The translations under genes were made by a program, and so were the position numbers. Shown piece by piece: positions 1 to 8,632 of a DNA stretch of 54,183 bases. The stretch comes from Acidimicrobiia bacterium. GTDB taxonomy: Bacteria; Acidobacteriota; Vicinamibacteria; Vicinamibacterales; UBA2999. The stretch spans positions 1-54,183 of the forward strand of contig VFZG01000021.1 in assembly GCA_016871275.1 (NCBI GenBank). Direction: 5' to 3'. Within the stretch, counting starts at the first letter, position 1. Each line of letters starts with the position of its first letter. The notes beneath the pieces are model-generated. The model searched no databases. It saw only the letters and a list, made by a program, of their open reading frames with translations, and was not told where the DNA came from.

Positions 1-180
1 CTCGCGATCTTCGACCCTGCAACCGTGATCGATCGCGCCACCTACGAAGATGCGTCGATTCCATCGGCCGGGATCCCGTATGTCATCGTCGGCGGCGAGG
101 TCGTCGTCGACGGGGGGACGGTCACCGTAGCCAGGCCGGGCCGGGCGATTCGCGCGCCGATCTCCTCGGCAACGCGCTGA
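1..180 (+). CDS. C-terminal end of a D-aminoacylase-like amidohydrolase (partial)
   Basis: The window opens inside a plus-strand frame of 59 residues that ends at TGA 178-180. It reads FDPATVIDRATYEDAS, then GIPYVIVGGEVVVDGG, then ARPGRAIR. That order (a DPATV-DRATYE segment, a V-N/G-G-VVVDG strand and an ARPGR close) is typical of the last 60 residues of N-acyl-D-amino-acid deacylases of the amidohydrolase superfamily, which hydrolyse N-acyl-D-amino acids. All catalytic residues would lie upstream of the window, so activity cannot be judged. The family call is recognition from memory. Confidence 0.75.
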   Translation, partial: LAIFDPATVIDRATYEDASIPSAGIPYVIVGGEVVVDGGTVTVARPGRAIRAPISSATR

Positions 181-324
181 CATGGTCCGTGACCGCATCA
201 ACTTGACCACGCGTATTATTCGCCGGGATCCTCAGGTGGCGCTATCCGCAGGGCACCGCATCGGTTCGTATGAAGTGCTTGGCCCCTCACCTGTCCGCCG
301 CACGGCAACACTGACCGTGTGGCG

Positions 325-783
325 ATGAAGCTGACACTCCCGTTGGATGTGCAGGACCGCCTCGCCGGCCTCGGCCAGGCAGTCGCCCGCAGCTCTCCGG
401 ACATCCAGTTCGTATGTCTCTTCGGGAGCGCCGCCACAGGCGCGCTGACCCCGCGGAGCGACATCGATGTCGCGATCCACGTGGTCCCCGGCGCCAATGG
501 CCACGCCGTCCCTCTCGCCGCTGCTCGCGCCGCTACCCGCCACCCCGCCACCGACGCCGTCAACGTCGTGCTGCTGAATACGGCGCCGCTCTCGATATCC
601 GGTTGCGTGCTCGGCAGCAGACGAGTGATTGCTGAACGCGATCCGCACGCGCGCCATGCATATGAATCGCTGACGCTAAGCAAGTGTCACGACTTCAGGA
701 TTCGGGAGCACCGCATCCTGACAGCGCGGGCCGCCGGCTGCTGGACGCCATCGCCGACTCCGGGTTTCGCAGCGCCCCCGTGA
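325..783 (+). CDS. MNT-family nucleotidyltransferase (MntA antitoxin-like), orphan with aberrant tail
   Basis: This is a minimal nucleotidyltransferase fold. Residues around 35-50 carry GSAATGALTPRSDID, an exact G-S-x10-D-x-D motif, followed by a hydrophobic strand, so the metal-binding aspartates are present. The segment YESLTLSKCHDFRIREHRIL near residue 120 matches the usual C-terminal helix of MntA-type antitoxins, which modify partner HEPN toxins. About 20 residues of unrelated Pro/Ala-rich sequence follow, suggesting the native stop was lost. No HEPN gene lies on either side. The start could be GTG 319 or ATG 325; I chose ATG. It may be a decaying antitoxin or a stand-alone nucleotidyltransferase. 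Confidence 0.6.
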   Translation: MKLTLPLDVQDRLAGLGQAVARSSPDIQFVCLFGSAATGALTPRSDIDVAIHVVPGANGHAVPLAAARAATRHPATDAVNVVLLNTAPLSISGCVLGSRRVIAERDPHARHAYESLTLSKCHDFRIREHRILTARAAGCWTPSPTPGFAAPP

Positions 784-1082
784 CTCCAGCGGATATCGCC
801 GCCGGCAGGAAGGTCATCGAGATGGGCGTGCCTGCGGTGCAGATCCGCGTGATGAGCGCCATCGACGGCGTGTCCTGGGATGAGGTGTGGGCAAGTCCCG
901 AGACCGGCGTGTTCGGCAGCCGCGTGCCGGCCTTCATCGGCCGCGATTGCTACAGCAAGAACAAATGTGCTGCCGGGCGACCCAAGGACCTCGCCGACAT
1001 CGATGCCCTCGGGGAGGGCGACGTCCCGGGTCCGTCGCAAGATCCACAATGGGGGCACCGCGGTGACGCGGTTCGCATCTGA
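735..1082 (+). pseudogene. C-terminal half of a nucleotidyltransferase-like protein (remnant)
   Basis: A frame different from the preceding MNT gene reads LLDAIADSGF, then VIEMGVPAVQIRVMSAIDGV, then IGRDCYSKNKCAAGRPKDLA and DIDAL. In stand-alone nucleotidyltransferase-like proteins (DUF6036-like), the same order of motifs (RIDLLTSIDG, a short barrel strand, then KRA-GRxKDLADIEAL) forms the C-terminal half. The N-terminal half with the G-D-I-D motif is absent, and the sequence begins abruptly where the MNT tail goes out of register. No plausible start or ribosome site serves it alone. I read it as a deletion scar that joined two nucleotidyltransferase genes. Confidence 0.5.
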
Positions 1083-1107
1083 TGCAGAAGCTGCCCGGGT
1101 TCGAACG

Positions 1108-1335
1108 CTAGCCGGGCTTGCGCTGTGGCTTTTGTGCCGCGACTATGGCGCCGACATCGGCCAATAACTTCCTGGCGCCGTAGACGATGCCGTCCTTGAT
1201 CGTGTAGCGAACGCCGCCGATCCGCTCGGTGCGGCGGGTGGTGTCGTTCAGTCGGAAGTGACTGGCACGATAGCGAACCTTGAGGTTCCTGATCGGATTC
1301 TGGTCGACCAGCACCATGTCGGCCAGGACCTGATG
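1108..1335 (-). pseudogene. C-terminal fragment of an amidohydrolase (remnant)
   Basis: Reading minus from about 1335 gives LADMVLVDQNPIRNLKVRYR, then HFRLNDTTRRTERIGGVRYT and IKDGIVYGARKLLADV. This is the standard closing segment of metal-dependent amidohydrolases of the imidazolonepropionase-like type (G-K-x-A-D-hhhhD-x-N-P, then the strand hRYTIKDGhhY). The rest of the roughly 450-residue enzyme is missing: the upstream part overlaps the start of the PQQ dehydrogenase and shows no homology I recognise. It is best read as a gene remnant truncated when the neighbouring gene arrived or was rearranged. Confidence 0.55.
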
Positions 1336-1366
1336 AGCGGCTATGATGGGCGAACCGGGAGACCGA

Positions 1367-3376
1367 ATGATGGCACACGCCAGGCCGTTGAGGGTTCTGC
1401 TGAGCCTTGGTGCGGTAGTGACCGTTGTGGCCGCCGCGTCGCAGGCGCCGGCGCCGTCCACTGAATGGCAGTACTACGGCGGCGACAAGGGATTCACGCG
1501 CTATTCACCGCTGTCGCACATCACTCGCGACAACGTGCGCAATTTGCGCATTGCCTGGCGGCGCCCGGCGGCCAACGCGAAGCTGATGGCGGCATTTCCC
1601 GGCACTCAGCCAAACGCTTACCTTCGCTCCACGCCGATCATCGTCGACGGTGTGCTCTATACCCAGGATGCGCACGGCCTGGTGATCGCGCTGGATGGAG
1701 AAACCGGCCGGACGATTTGGGAGCAGCCGTTCGGGTCTACGCTCGACGATGCCAGGGGCGCGTCCACGCGCGGCGTGGATTACTGGCGCCGCAACGCGGA
1801 TGCGCGCATCCTCGCGATTCGCGGTGAGTATCTCTACGCGCTCGATGCCGCGACTGGCCGGCCGGTGCCGGCGTTCGGAGAGGCCGGGCGCGTACTGCTT
1901 CGTTTCACCGATCGTCAGCCGCTCGCCGGGCGCTTCAACGACAGCACCGGCCCCCTCGTGCTCGGCAACGTCGTGGTCGTGACCGGGAACACGGCGGGCG
2001 CCGGCGACGGCGGCAACATCAAGGAAGCGGCGCCAGAGGACGTGCGCGGCTTCGATGTCGAGACCGGCAAGCTGCTGTGGAGGTTCCATGTGGTGCCGCG
2101 CCCCGGCGAATTCGGCAACGAGACGTGGGGCAACGACTCGTGGAAGATTGCGGGCGACCTCGGCGCGTGGAACCCGATGACGGCCGATGCAGAGCTCGGT
2201 TACGTCTACGTGCCGCTGTCGTCGCCAACGGCCGCTTGGTACGGCGGTTGGCGGCCGGGCGACAACCTGTTCGCGAATTCGCTGGTGGCACTGGATGTCA
2301 AGACCGGCAAGCGCGTCTGGCACTTCCAGACGGTGCATCACGATTTGTGGGACTGGGACACCATCGGGCCGCCGATGCTCGGCGAGATCACCGTGGACGG
2401 CCGGCGCATCAAGGCGGTGATGCAGGCGAACAAGGCGGCTTTTCTCTACGTGCTCGACCGGACCAACGGCCGTCCGGTGTGGCCGATCGAGGAGCGCCCG
2501 GTGCCGCAGTCCACGGTGCCGGGCGAGCGGTCATCGCCGACGCAGCCGTTTCCGACGAAACCGCCGGCGTTCGACCTGCAGGGCATCAGCGATGCCGATC
2601 TGATCGACTACACAACGGCGCTGAAGGAGCGCGCCCGCACGATCGCGAAGCAGTACCTCATGGGCCCGGTGTTCACGCCGCCGTCAGTGCCCAGCGACCA
2701 GACGGGTGGCCCGAAGGGCACGCTGGTCCAGCCGGGCGCGTGGGGATCCGCCAATTGGAATACCGGCGCGTTCGATCCCGACACCGGCTATTACTACGCC
2801 ATCTCGCAAACGCTGGGGCCGGCGAACCGCACCGCGCGGAAGCAGACGGCAGACCCCCGCGCAACGATGGAGTACGCCGACTTCGAGCCGGCCGTTGGCG
2901 CAACCAATCCGCCCGCGTCGCAAGCGCCGCCCTCGACCATGGACGCCATCAGCATCGACGGCTTGCCGATCATCAAGGGCCCGTACGGCCGCATCACGGC
3001 GATCGATATGAATCGCGGTGAGCCTGTCTGGATGAAGGCCAACGGCGACGGGCCGCGATTCCATCCGTTGCTGAAGGATCTCAACCTGCCGCCGCTCGGC
3101 TATCCGAACCGCCCGGCGCCGCTCCTCACCAAGACCCTGCTGTTCCTCGGCGAGGGCAGTAACGCCATTAGCGGCACGGCTGGAGCCGACTGGACCTGGG
3201 GCACCAAGTTCCGCGCCTACGACAAGGCGACCGGCAGCGTGATCTGGGAGATGGACCTGCCATCCGGCACCACCGCCGGGCCAATGACCTACCTGCGCAA
3301 CGGCAAGCAGTTCATCGTCGTGTCGGTCGGCGCGCGCAATCATCCGCCGGAGTACGTGGCGCTGTCGCTGCCGTGA
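1367..3376 (+). CDS. PQQ-dependent dehydrogenase, glucose dehydrogenase-like
   Basis: A quinoprotein of 669 residues. After a signal peptide (LLSLGAVVTVVAAASQAPA) comes the family opening WQYYGGDKGFTRYSPL, then beta-propeller blades with the tryptophan-docking rhythm (ALDGETGRTIWE, YALDAATGRPVPAF, LDVKTGKRVWHFQ, YDKATGSVIWEM). These enzymes oxidise alcohols or aldoses in the periplasm with pyrroloquinoline quinone and pass electrons to the quinone pool or a cytochrome. No C-terminal heme c motif (CxxCH) is present, so an external acceptor is needed. I chose ATG 1367 because GGGAG lies 6-7 bases upstream; ATG 1343 would add eight residues ahead of the signal. The substrate is not predictable. 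Confidence 0.85.
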   Translation: MMAHARPLRVLLSLGAVVTVVAAASQAPAPSTEWQYYGGDKGFTRYSPLSHITRDNVRNLRIAWRRPAANAKLMAAFPGTQPNAYLRSTPIIVDGVLYTQDAHGLVIALDGETGRTIWEQPFGSTLDDARGASTRGVDYWRRNADARILAIRGEYLYALDAATGRPVPAFGEAGRVLLRFTDRQPLAGRFNDSTGPLVLGNVVVVTGNTAGAGDGGNIKEAAPEDVRGFDVETGKLLWRFHVVPRPGEFGNETWGNDSWKIAGDLGAWNPMTADAELGYVYVPLSSPTAAWYGGWRPGDNLFANSLVALDVKTGKRVWHFQTVHHDLWDWDTIGPPMLGEITVDGRRIKAVMQANKAAFLYVLDRTNGRPVWPIEERPVPQSTVPGERSSPTQPFPTKPPAFDLQGISDADLIDYTTALKERARTIAKQYLMGPVFTPPSVPSDQTGGPKGTLVQPGAWGSANWNTGAFDPDTGYYYAISQTLGPANRTARKQTADPRATMEYADFEPAVGATNPPASQAPPSTMDAISIDGLPIIKGPYGRITAIDMNRGEPVWMKANGDGPRFHPLLKDLNLPPLGYPNRPAPLLTKTLLFLGEGSNAISGTAGADWTWGTKFRAYDKATGSVIWEMDLPSGTTAGPMTYLRNGKQFIVVSVGARNHPPEYVALSLP

Positions 3377-3425
3377 GCCTGCCGGCAGCGCATCGGCGAG
3401 CCGGATCCGGAGAGACCGCAACCGA

Positions 3426-4445
3426 TCAGCGTATCGAAAGAAACGGAGCCAGCGCCGCGTAGCGGTACTCGATCTCCTCGACGTCGGCCCTGGAGAACGT
3501 GCGCTCGACGACCGGGGGCCGTTCGCCCGGCCGCGGCCGCGCCGTGCGCACGTAGGTCGTCTTGAAGAGGCCGCGCTTCTTCATGACGAACAGATCCGCA
3601 CCGGGCACCAGTTCGTTCAGATTTCGCATCAGCAGGAAGCGCGCGTAGGCCTCGCGCAGCGCGTCACGCTGGTTCTGCTCGTGCAGCGTCCACATCGTCG
3701 CGAACAGGTCCGCGTACATCGCGTTGCCGGTGATGATGCCGTCCAGGCCCAGACGCATCGCATACAGCCAGTTGACGCCGAGATTGGCGCAGTAGATGCC
3801 CCGCATCACGTCGCGGTGCGCGAGTTCGGCCGCCATGCGTTCGACGATCGGCTCGCTCTCTTCCTTGACGTAGCCGAGATGCGGAAGCTCACGGGCCAGG
3901 TCGACCAGCAGCGTCGGCGGTGGCACCAGATCCCGTGCGCCGCCGCTCGTTTGGAGGATGACCGGCCGGCGGGTCGCGGCGCCGAGCGCGCGGAAGTAGG
4001 CGCGATAGTCGTCGAGCGAGGTCGCACGCGTCGGCGGCATGGCGATGAACGCCTCGGGGGCGAGGGATTCAGCCCGAGCGGCATACTCGAGCATTTCTGC
4101 CGTGTCAGCGCCTTGCACGCCGAGCACAAGTGCCACATCGCGCCCGCGGGTCGCGTCGGCGAGCACGGCCATGCCGCGCATGCGCTCGTCCTTGGTGAGG
4201 GTGGCCACGCTGCTCGACCCTTGCGGCCACACGACCGCGCTGGCCCCGGCGCGATCGACGAACTGCGCCTCGCCGACCAAATCGTCCCAATCGACGGCGC
4301 CGTCGGCCGTAAACGGGGTGTGGAGAATCAGCAGCGCACCGCGCAGCTTCCGCTTGGCCACGGGCTCGGCAGCCGACGCGTGGCGGATGCCGGTCGCGGC
4401 GGCGGCCGCGGCGGCCAACAGGGCGCGGCGTGTGAGTCGGGCCAT
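3426..4445 (-). CDS. Tat-exported dihydrodipicolinate synthase family protein
   Basis: 339 residues of the DapA/N-acetylneuraminate lyase (class I aldolase) TIM-barrel family. The N-terminus has TRRALLAAAAAAATG, a twin-arginine signal, which is odd for a normally cytoplasmic family. The Schiff-base lysine is present (GYVKEES, K194). The GTTGE substrate loop reads GSSSV (about 76-80), and the Y-Y-x-x-P motif that supplies the catalytic tyrosine reads MPPTRA (136-141), so dihydrodipicolinate synthase chemistry is unlikely. It may be a periplasmic aldolase or lyase for another 2-keto acid. A GAGGA ribosome site and a TAGAAT -10 candidate (4472-4467) precede the start. Convergent with the PQQ dehydrogenase. 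Confidence 0.75.
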   Translation of the reverse strand: MARLTRRALLAAAAAAATGIRHASAAEPVAKRKLRGALLILHTPFTADGAVDWDDLVGEAQFVDRAGASAVVWPQGSSSVATLTKDERMRGMAVLADATRGRDVALVLGVQGADTAEMLEYAARAESLAPEAFIAMPPTRATSLDDYRAYFRALGAATRRPVILQTSGGARDLVPPPTLLVDLARELPHLGYVKEESEPIVERMAAELAHRDVMRGIYCANLGVNWLYAMRLGLDGIITGNAMYADLFATMWTLHEQNQRDALREAYARFLLMRNLNELVPGADLFVMKKRGLFKTTYVRTARPRPGERPPVVERTFSRADVEEIEYRYAALAPFLSIR

Positions 4446-4741
4446 GTGCGGGTCCTCTGCGCGTGCATTCTACGCGACTGGAAGGCCTGTCGCCGTTAGG
4501 GCTTGGGACTCACACCTGGTGGCCGGACTTCGGTCAGGACTGGGGGCCTCGAACCGGGTACTGTCGCTGGTCGGGACTGGGCGATTCGTTCACGTCATAT
4601 CCGTGGCGTTGCTGTTCGAGTACGAATCAGCGGCAACGCGGCCTGAATCGCGCATCACACTCCCGCCGGCGGCGATCGACGACGTGCTTGACTATCTGTG
4701 TGCAGCCGGCGAACGGCAGGACATCTTTTCCTGCGGGCGAT
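4446..4741. other. Gene-poor stretch
   Basis: About 296 bases between the start of the DapA-like gene and the 3' end of the outer-membrane barrel gene. Open frames here run through both neighbours and have no recognisable domain or ribosome site. Apart from the promoter candidate at 4467-4472 I see nothing specific. Confidence 0.5.
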
Positions 4742-5281
4742 TCAGAGGCGCCAGCCGGCACCCACCGCGGCATCGATTCCGACGTAGAACTCGCTCATCA
4801 ACAACAGGCACCCGCTGAATCGGAGATAGAAGCGGCCGGAGGGACTCACGGTGAGTCCGGCGCCAACCATGCCGCCGGCCGTGGTGAAGGCTGTCGTCGA
4901 CCATCTGGCGTTCCCAATGGCGGCGCCGACGTCAACATAGGGGCGCGCGCGCCGCTGGCGGCCCTGAAACCGCAGGGCCCCCGTGAAGGTATCGGCCGAT
5001 CGGTAAGCCGTGGGGTACGAAGCACTGGGCTTCGACCAGTGCGAGTACTCGAACACGAGTGCGCGGCAGCCGCACAGCAGGCACGCTTCGACGCTGGCGG
5101 ACGTTCGGTTGCCAGGCTGCAGGCCGTCGCCATAGTTGAACGGACCGATGGCCGCTTTCAGGCCGATTTCGAACCGGGGTTCGGCGGCCGGGGTCACTGA
5201 CGAAGCCAGGGCTTGCGCATAGACCGGGCTGACCGAAAGAACAATCCCCGCGACGGCAAGTACAGCGAATAAACGCGACAT
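4742..5281 (-). CDS. Outer-membrane beta-barrel protein (OmpA-like or opacity-type)
   Basis: 179 residues. The start at 5281 (MSRLFAVLAVAGIVLSVS) is set by a GGAGG ribosome site six bases upstream; the frame extends further 5' without a signal. A signal peptide ends near VYAQA. Then come alternating strands (FEIGLKAAIGPF, ALVFEYSHWSKP, FTGALRFQGRQRRARPYVDV, GAAIGN, GMVGAGLTVSP, RFYLRFSG) and a final strand closing with an aromatic-rich W-R-L end, as expected for a small 8-stranded barrel. No function can be assigned. One cysteine cluster (CLLCGC) sits in an early loop. Divergent from the EEP gene at 5488. Confidence 0.6.
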   Translation of the reverse strand: MSRLFAVLAVAGIVLSVSPVYAQALASSVTPAAEPRFEIGLKAAIGPFNYGDGLQPGNRTSASVEACLLCGCRALVFEYSHWSKPSASYPTAYRSADTFTGALRFQGRQRRARPYVDVGAAIGNARWSTTAFTTAGGMVGAGLTVSPSGRFYLRFSGCLLLMSEFYVGIDAAVGAGWRL

Positions 5282-5487
5282 GGTGCCCTCCAGCCAAGAA
5301 TGTGCAGACTGCCCGCTGAACGGCTCACGCCGACGCCGATATGCGCCGCAGCCGAGCGGTCCGCACGCTGTGGTAAGCAACCCGAGCATGAAGCCCGGCG
5401 CGGATCACGTTCGGTGAGGACGCCAGGCCGCGGCGCTGCCGCCACCCACGTTTCCACTTCGGCTCGAGCTGTGCCAGAGTATCCGCG

Positions 5488-6330
5488 ATGCGCCGACGGG
5501 TCCTGCTCGTAGCCGGTGCACTGGTCCTGGCTGTCCCCGGTGCCAGCGCGACCGCACCGGAGCCGTTGAACGTGATGACGTTCAACATCCGTTACGGTAC
5601 TGCCAACGACGGACCGGATCGCTGGGAGCTGCGCCGCGGTCAGCTATTCGACCTGCTCGAGGCACAGGCCCCGGACGTCATTGGCCTGCAAGAGGCGCTG
5701 CACTTCCAGATCGACGAGATCCTCGCCGCTGTCCCGGGCTACGCCATGGTGGGTGTGGGGCGGAGTGATGGTGGGCAGAGCGGGGAGTACGCGGCGATCC
5801 TCTATCGTTCGGCGCGCCTCACGGTCAGGCAGACGCACACGTTCTGGTTCTCGGATACACCCGACGTGGTGAAGTCCAATACCTGGGGCGCCGCACTCGA
5901 ACGCATCTGCACGTGGGCGTTGTTCGACGATGCCCAGGGCACTTCGTTCTATGTCTTCAACCTGCACCTCGATCACGTGTCGCAATCCGCGCGCGAGAAG
6001 AGCGTGACGTTGTTGCTCGATCGCATCGCGAAGCGTGCACCGTCGCTCCCGGTCGTGGTCACCGGTGACTTCAACACCGGCGAATTGAACCCAGCCGCCC
6101 AGGCCATGAGGAAGGTGTTTCGCGACTCCTACCGGGTCGTTCATCCCACGGCCAGCGAAGCCGGCACCGCGAACTCCTTCAAGTTCGGTCAGACGTCCGG
6201 CGAGAAGATCGACTACATCTTTGTCGAACCGGGCACCGAGGTCATGGGCGCAGACATCCTGCGGTCGGCCGTGGCCGGGCGGTATCCGTCGGATCATTTT
6301 CCCGTGACCGCCCGCATCCGACTCCGCTAA
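5488..6330 (+). CDS. Exported endonuclease/exonuclease/phosphatase (EEP) family protein
   Basis: 280 residues with a signal peptide (MRRRVLLVAGALVLAVPGAS). The metal-dependent EEP fold is complete: MTFNIRY near residue 30, the metal-binding glutamate in GLQEA near 69, NLHLDH, the catalytic GDFNTGE near 193, KIDYIF and the closing SDHFPV histidine. Secreted bacterial members cleave phosphodiesters or phosphomonoesters of sugars, inositides, lipids or nucleic acids; the substrate here is unknown. It stands alone, divergent from the barrel gene and convergent with the esterase. Confidence 0.8.
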   Translation: MRRRVLLVAGALVLAVPGASATAPEPLNVMTFNIRYGTANDGPDRWELRRGQLFDLLEAQAPDVIGLQEALHFQIDEILAAVPGYAMVGVGRSDGGQSGEYAAILYRSARLTVRQTHTFWFSDTPDVVKSNTWGAALERICTWALFDDAQGTSFYVFNLHLDHVSQSAREKSVTLLLDRIAKRAPSLPVVVTGDFNTGELNPAAQAMRKVFRDSYRVVHPTASEAGTANSFKFGQTSGEKIDYIFVEPGTEVMGADILRSAVAGRYPSDHFPVTARIRLR

Positions 6331-6364
6331 CGGACACGCTCGATGGCGCTGGTTGGCGGCCGAT

Positions 6365-7348
6365 TCACCGGGCTTTCAGGGCAAGCGCCTTGAGATAGAA
6401 CTCCGAGCTGGACAGTCCTGCCATCAGTGCGGGTGTGTTGTGGCCTGCGCCCTCCACGATGTGGAATTCGTGAGGGACCCCAAGGGACGTGAGGTGCTCG
6501 TGAAACCGGCGATTCAGGTGCAACGAGAAGTCTTCTGACCCTACCGCATGGCGAATGACGGTTCCGGATTTTCTCAACACCTCCGCCTGTGACGCTGCAA
6601 CCGTCCATGGGTGAGTCGCCTTGAAACACGCCAGGTCGCCATCGCAGACATCCTCGAGGATTTGGTCTCGAAGCGGATTCCCCGTGGCGCGAGGTCCTTC
6701 AAACTCCAGGTCGATTGGGCCGGGAGCAAGAATCGAAATTCCACTGAACAGTTCGGCATGTCGGAATCCGATTCGGGCTGCACCATAGCCCCCCATGCTG
6801 AAACCCTCGAGGATCCGGCCCTCTCGACGCGCAATGGTGCGCATCGTCTGATCGACGAGGGGAATCAGCTCCTCGATAAAGACGGTCTCGATGGGGGCAC
6901 GGCCGTCCCTGGAGTTCGTCCACAATCGCCGGGACAACCCATTGACGAACACAACGATCATCGGCGGCACGCCCTTGTCGCGTATCGCCGAATCAAACAT
7001 CTGGGAGAGGGGGCGAATGTGATTCACGCCGCCCTCCGTGCCATGGAGCCAGTACAACACCGGAAACCGCTTCGGACCAGACGCCTCGTACGCCGAAGGC
7101 GTATAGACGTGGTAACTGACCTCCGACTTTGCTGCGCGACTCTTGAACGTGTGGAAACTCACCCGCGGCGCCTCAACCCGCGGCGTCACCCACGGCAGTT
7201 CATCCGCCCGATTGGTGGTAGCGGGTCTTGCCTGAACCTGTGCACCCGCGTTCGCAGAGAGAATTGATGCGTGTGTCGTGGGGAGCGTCGTGACACAGCC
7301 GATCAACGCAAACGTCGCCATCAGCGCCTGGAGCCTGGTGTGAGGCAC
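6365..7348 (-). CDS. Alpha/beta-hydrolase esterase (esterase D / tributyrin esterase family), lipoprotein
   Basis: 327 residues. The oxyanion region LHGTEGG (101-107), nucleophile elbow GFSMGG (Ser184) and catalytic histidine in GAGHNTP are visible, so the fold and triad look intact. The family includes S-formylglutathione hydrolase, feruloyl and acetyl esterases and antigen-85-like acyltransferases. I chose GTG 7348 because it gives a signal with Arg5 and a lipobox LIGC ending at Cys18; ATG 7321 would leave only eight residues before the Cys and no positive charge. No strong ribosome site is seen for either. Probably anchored in a membrane facing the periplasm. Confidence 0.75.
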   Translation of the reverse strand: MPHTRLQALMATFALIGCVTTLPTTHASILSANAGAQVQARPATTNRADELPWVTPRVEAPRVSFHTFKSRAAKSEVSYHVYTPSAYEASGPKRFPVLYWLHGTEGGVNHIRPLSQMFDSAIRDKGVPPMIVVFVNGLSRRLWTNSRDGRAPIETVFIEELIPLVDQTMRTIARREGRILEGFSMGGYGAARIGFRHAELFSGISILAPGPIDLEFEGPRATGNPLRDQILEDVCDGDLACFKATHPWTVAASQAEVLRKSGTVIRHAVGSEDFSLHLNRRFHEHLTSLGVPHEFHIVEGAGHNTPALMAGLSSSEFYLKALALKAR

Positions 7349-7434
7349 GGGGTGTCCAGACTACACCAAAGACACTCGCCCTCCCCAGGGTGCCAGGGGC
7401 CGCTGCGATACTCCGCCTCACTGGAGAACGCCAC

Positions 7435-8631
7435 ATGTCAGGACACCGCGCCGCATCATCGAGGATTCCGTGGATCGTGGCCACGTTGGCCACTTGTGTC
7501 GTACCGTTCACCGCCGCCGTGCTCGTCTCGGCACAAACGCCGGCACTCAAGGCCACGCCCGACACCCGCTTCTCGCTCATGACCTTCGAGGCCGACGGCG
7601 CGACGCGCATCAGCATGGTGATGGGCGCACGCGTCGTCGACATCGCCGGCACCAATCGACACGTGAGCGAGCGCGCGAAGCTGCCGGCGCTGACGATTCC
7701 CGCCGAAATGAAGACGCTCATCGAGCAATACGAGACGGTGAAGCCGCGGCTCTACCAGATTGCCAACTTCTTCGGCACGCAGTCCACGGCCGGGCTGGCC
7801 TTCGCGTACGACGTGGCCGCGGTGAAGGTGCTCGCACCCATCAAGTACCCGTGGAACCTGGTGGCGGCCTCGGCCAACTACAAGGCGCAGGCCCAGGGCC
7901 TGGGCGCGGCGGGGGCCGGCGGCGCCACACCATCGCCGGCGGCTCCGGCCGCCGCATCGGCGGCACTGGCACGTCCGGTGACCGGCTTCGACGCGTCGGC
8001 CGCCGATCGCATCGTGCCCGACCGCGATGCCCCGGTCCTGTTCGCCAAATCGCCGCGCTCGTGCATCATCGACCCGAACGAGCCGTTCTACATCGTCGAT
8101 GGACGCGGCCGCACCGACTACGAAGCCGAGCTGGCGATGGTGATGGGTCCGCGTCCGGCGTATCGCGTGCCGCGTGAGCAGGCGCTCGACTACGTGTTCG
8201 GCTACAGCATCATGCAGGACCTCAGTGATCGCGGCAGCGAGCGGCTGCGCGAGGTCACGATGTTCCCCGGCACGAACTGGTTCGACGGCAAGAGCATCGA
8301 CCGCGCGGCACCGTTCGGCCCGGTGATCGTGCCGAAGGAGTTTCTGCCCAAGGGACCGAGCGACCTTCGCATCACGACCACGCTGAACGGCACCCTCGTG
8401 CAGGACTCGCGCACGAGCAATCTCATCTGGAGCGAGCCGCACCTGGTCGCCTACATCACGTCGCGCATGACGCTCTATCCGGGCGACGTCGTCATCACCG
8501 GCACGCCGGCCGGCACCGGGATGGAGCGGCGGGTCTTCCTGAAGCCCGGCGACGTTGTGACGGTGGAGGTCGAAGGCATCGGTACCTTGACGACGCCGTT
8601 CAAGGCGCTCTCAGAGAAGCCGCGCCCGTAG
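7435..8631 (+). CDS. Fumarylacetoacetate hydrolase family protein, exported
   Basis: 398 residues. GGAG at 7423-7426 supports ATG 7435 over 7390. An N-terminal signal (IPWIVATLATCVVPFTAAVL) precedes the FAH domain. Conserved FAH elements are YEAELAMVMG (metal-binding acidic residues), GYSIMQDLSDRG, a PFGPVIVPKEF loop, NG-x3-QDSRTSNLIW and the closing VITGTPAGTGM. FAH-superfamily enzymes cleave C-C bonds in acylpyruvates or fumarylacetoacetate, or hydrate and decarboxylate 2-oxo acids, and are normally cytoplasmic. An export signal and a roughly 30-residue Ala/Gly/Pro linker near 165-185 are unusual. The substrate is unknown. Confidence 0.8.
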   Translation: MSGHRAASSRIPWIVATLATCVVPFTAAVLVSAQTPALKATPDTRFSLMTFEADGATRISMVMGARVVDIAGTNRHVSERAKLPALTIPAEMKTLIEQYETVKPRLYQIANFFGTQSTAGLAFAYDVAAVKVLAPIKYPWNLVAASANYKAQAQGLGAAGAGGATPSPAAPAAASAALARPVTGFDASAADRIVPDRDAPVLFAKSPRSCIIDPNEPFYIVDGRGRTDYEAELAMVMGPRPAYRVPREQALDYVFGYSIMQDLSDRGSERLREVTMFPGTNWFDGKSIDRAAPFGPVIVPKEFLPKGPSDLRITTTLNGTLVQDSRTSNLIWSEPHLVAYITSRMTLYPGDVVITGTPAGTGMERRVFLKPGDVVTVEVEGIGTLTTPFKALSEKPRP

Positions 8632-8632
8632 C

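Noticed and set aside
3379-3410. Two short palindromes (CTGCCGGCAG, CCGGATCCGG) between convergent genes
   Set aside because: Short, self-complementary without loops and without a T-tract. Expected often in such GC-rich DNA; not called as a terminator.
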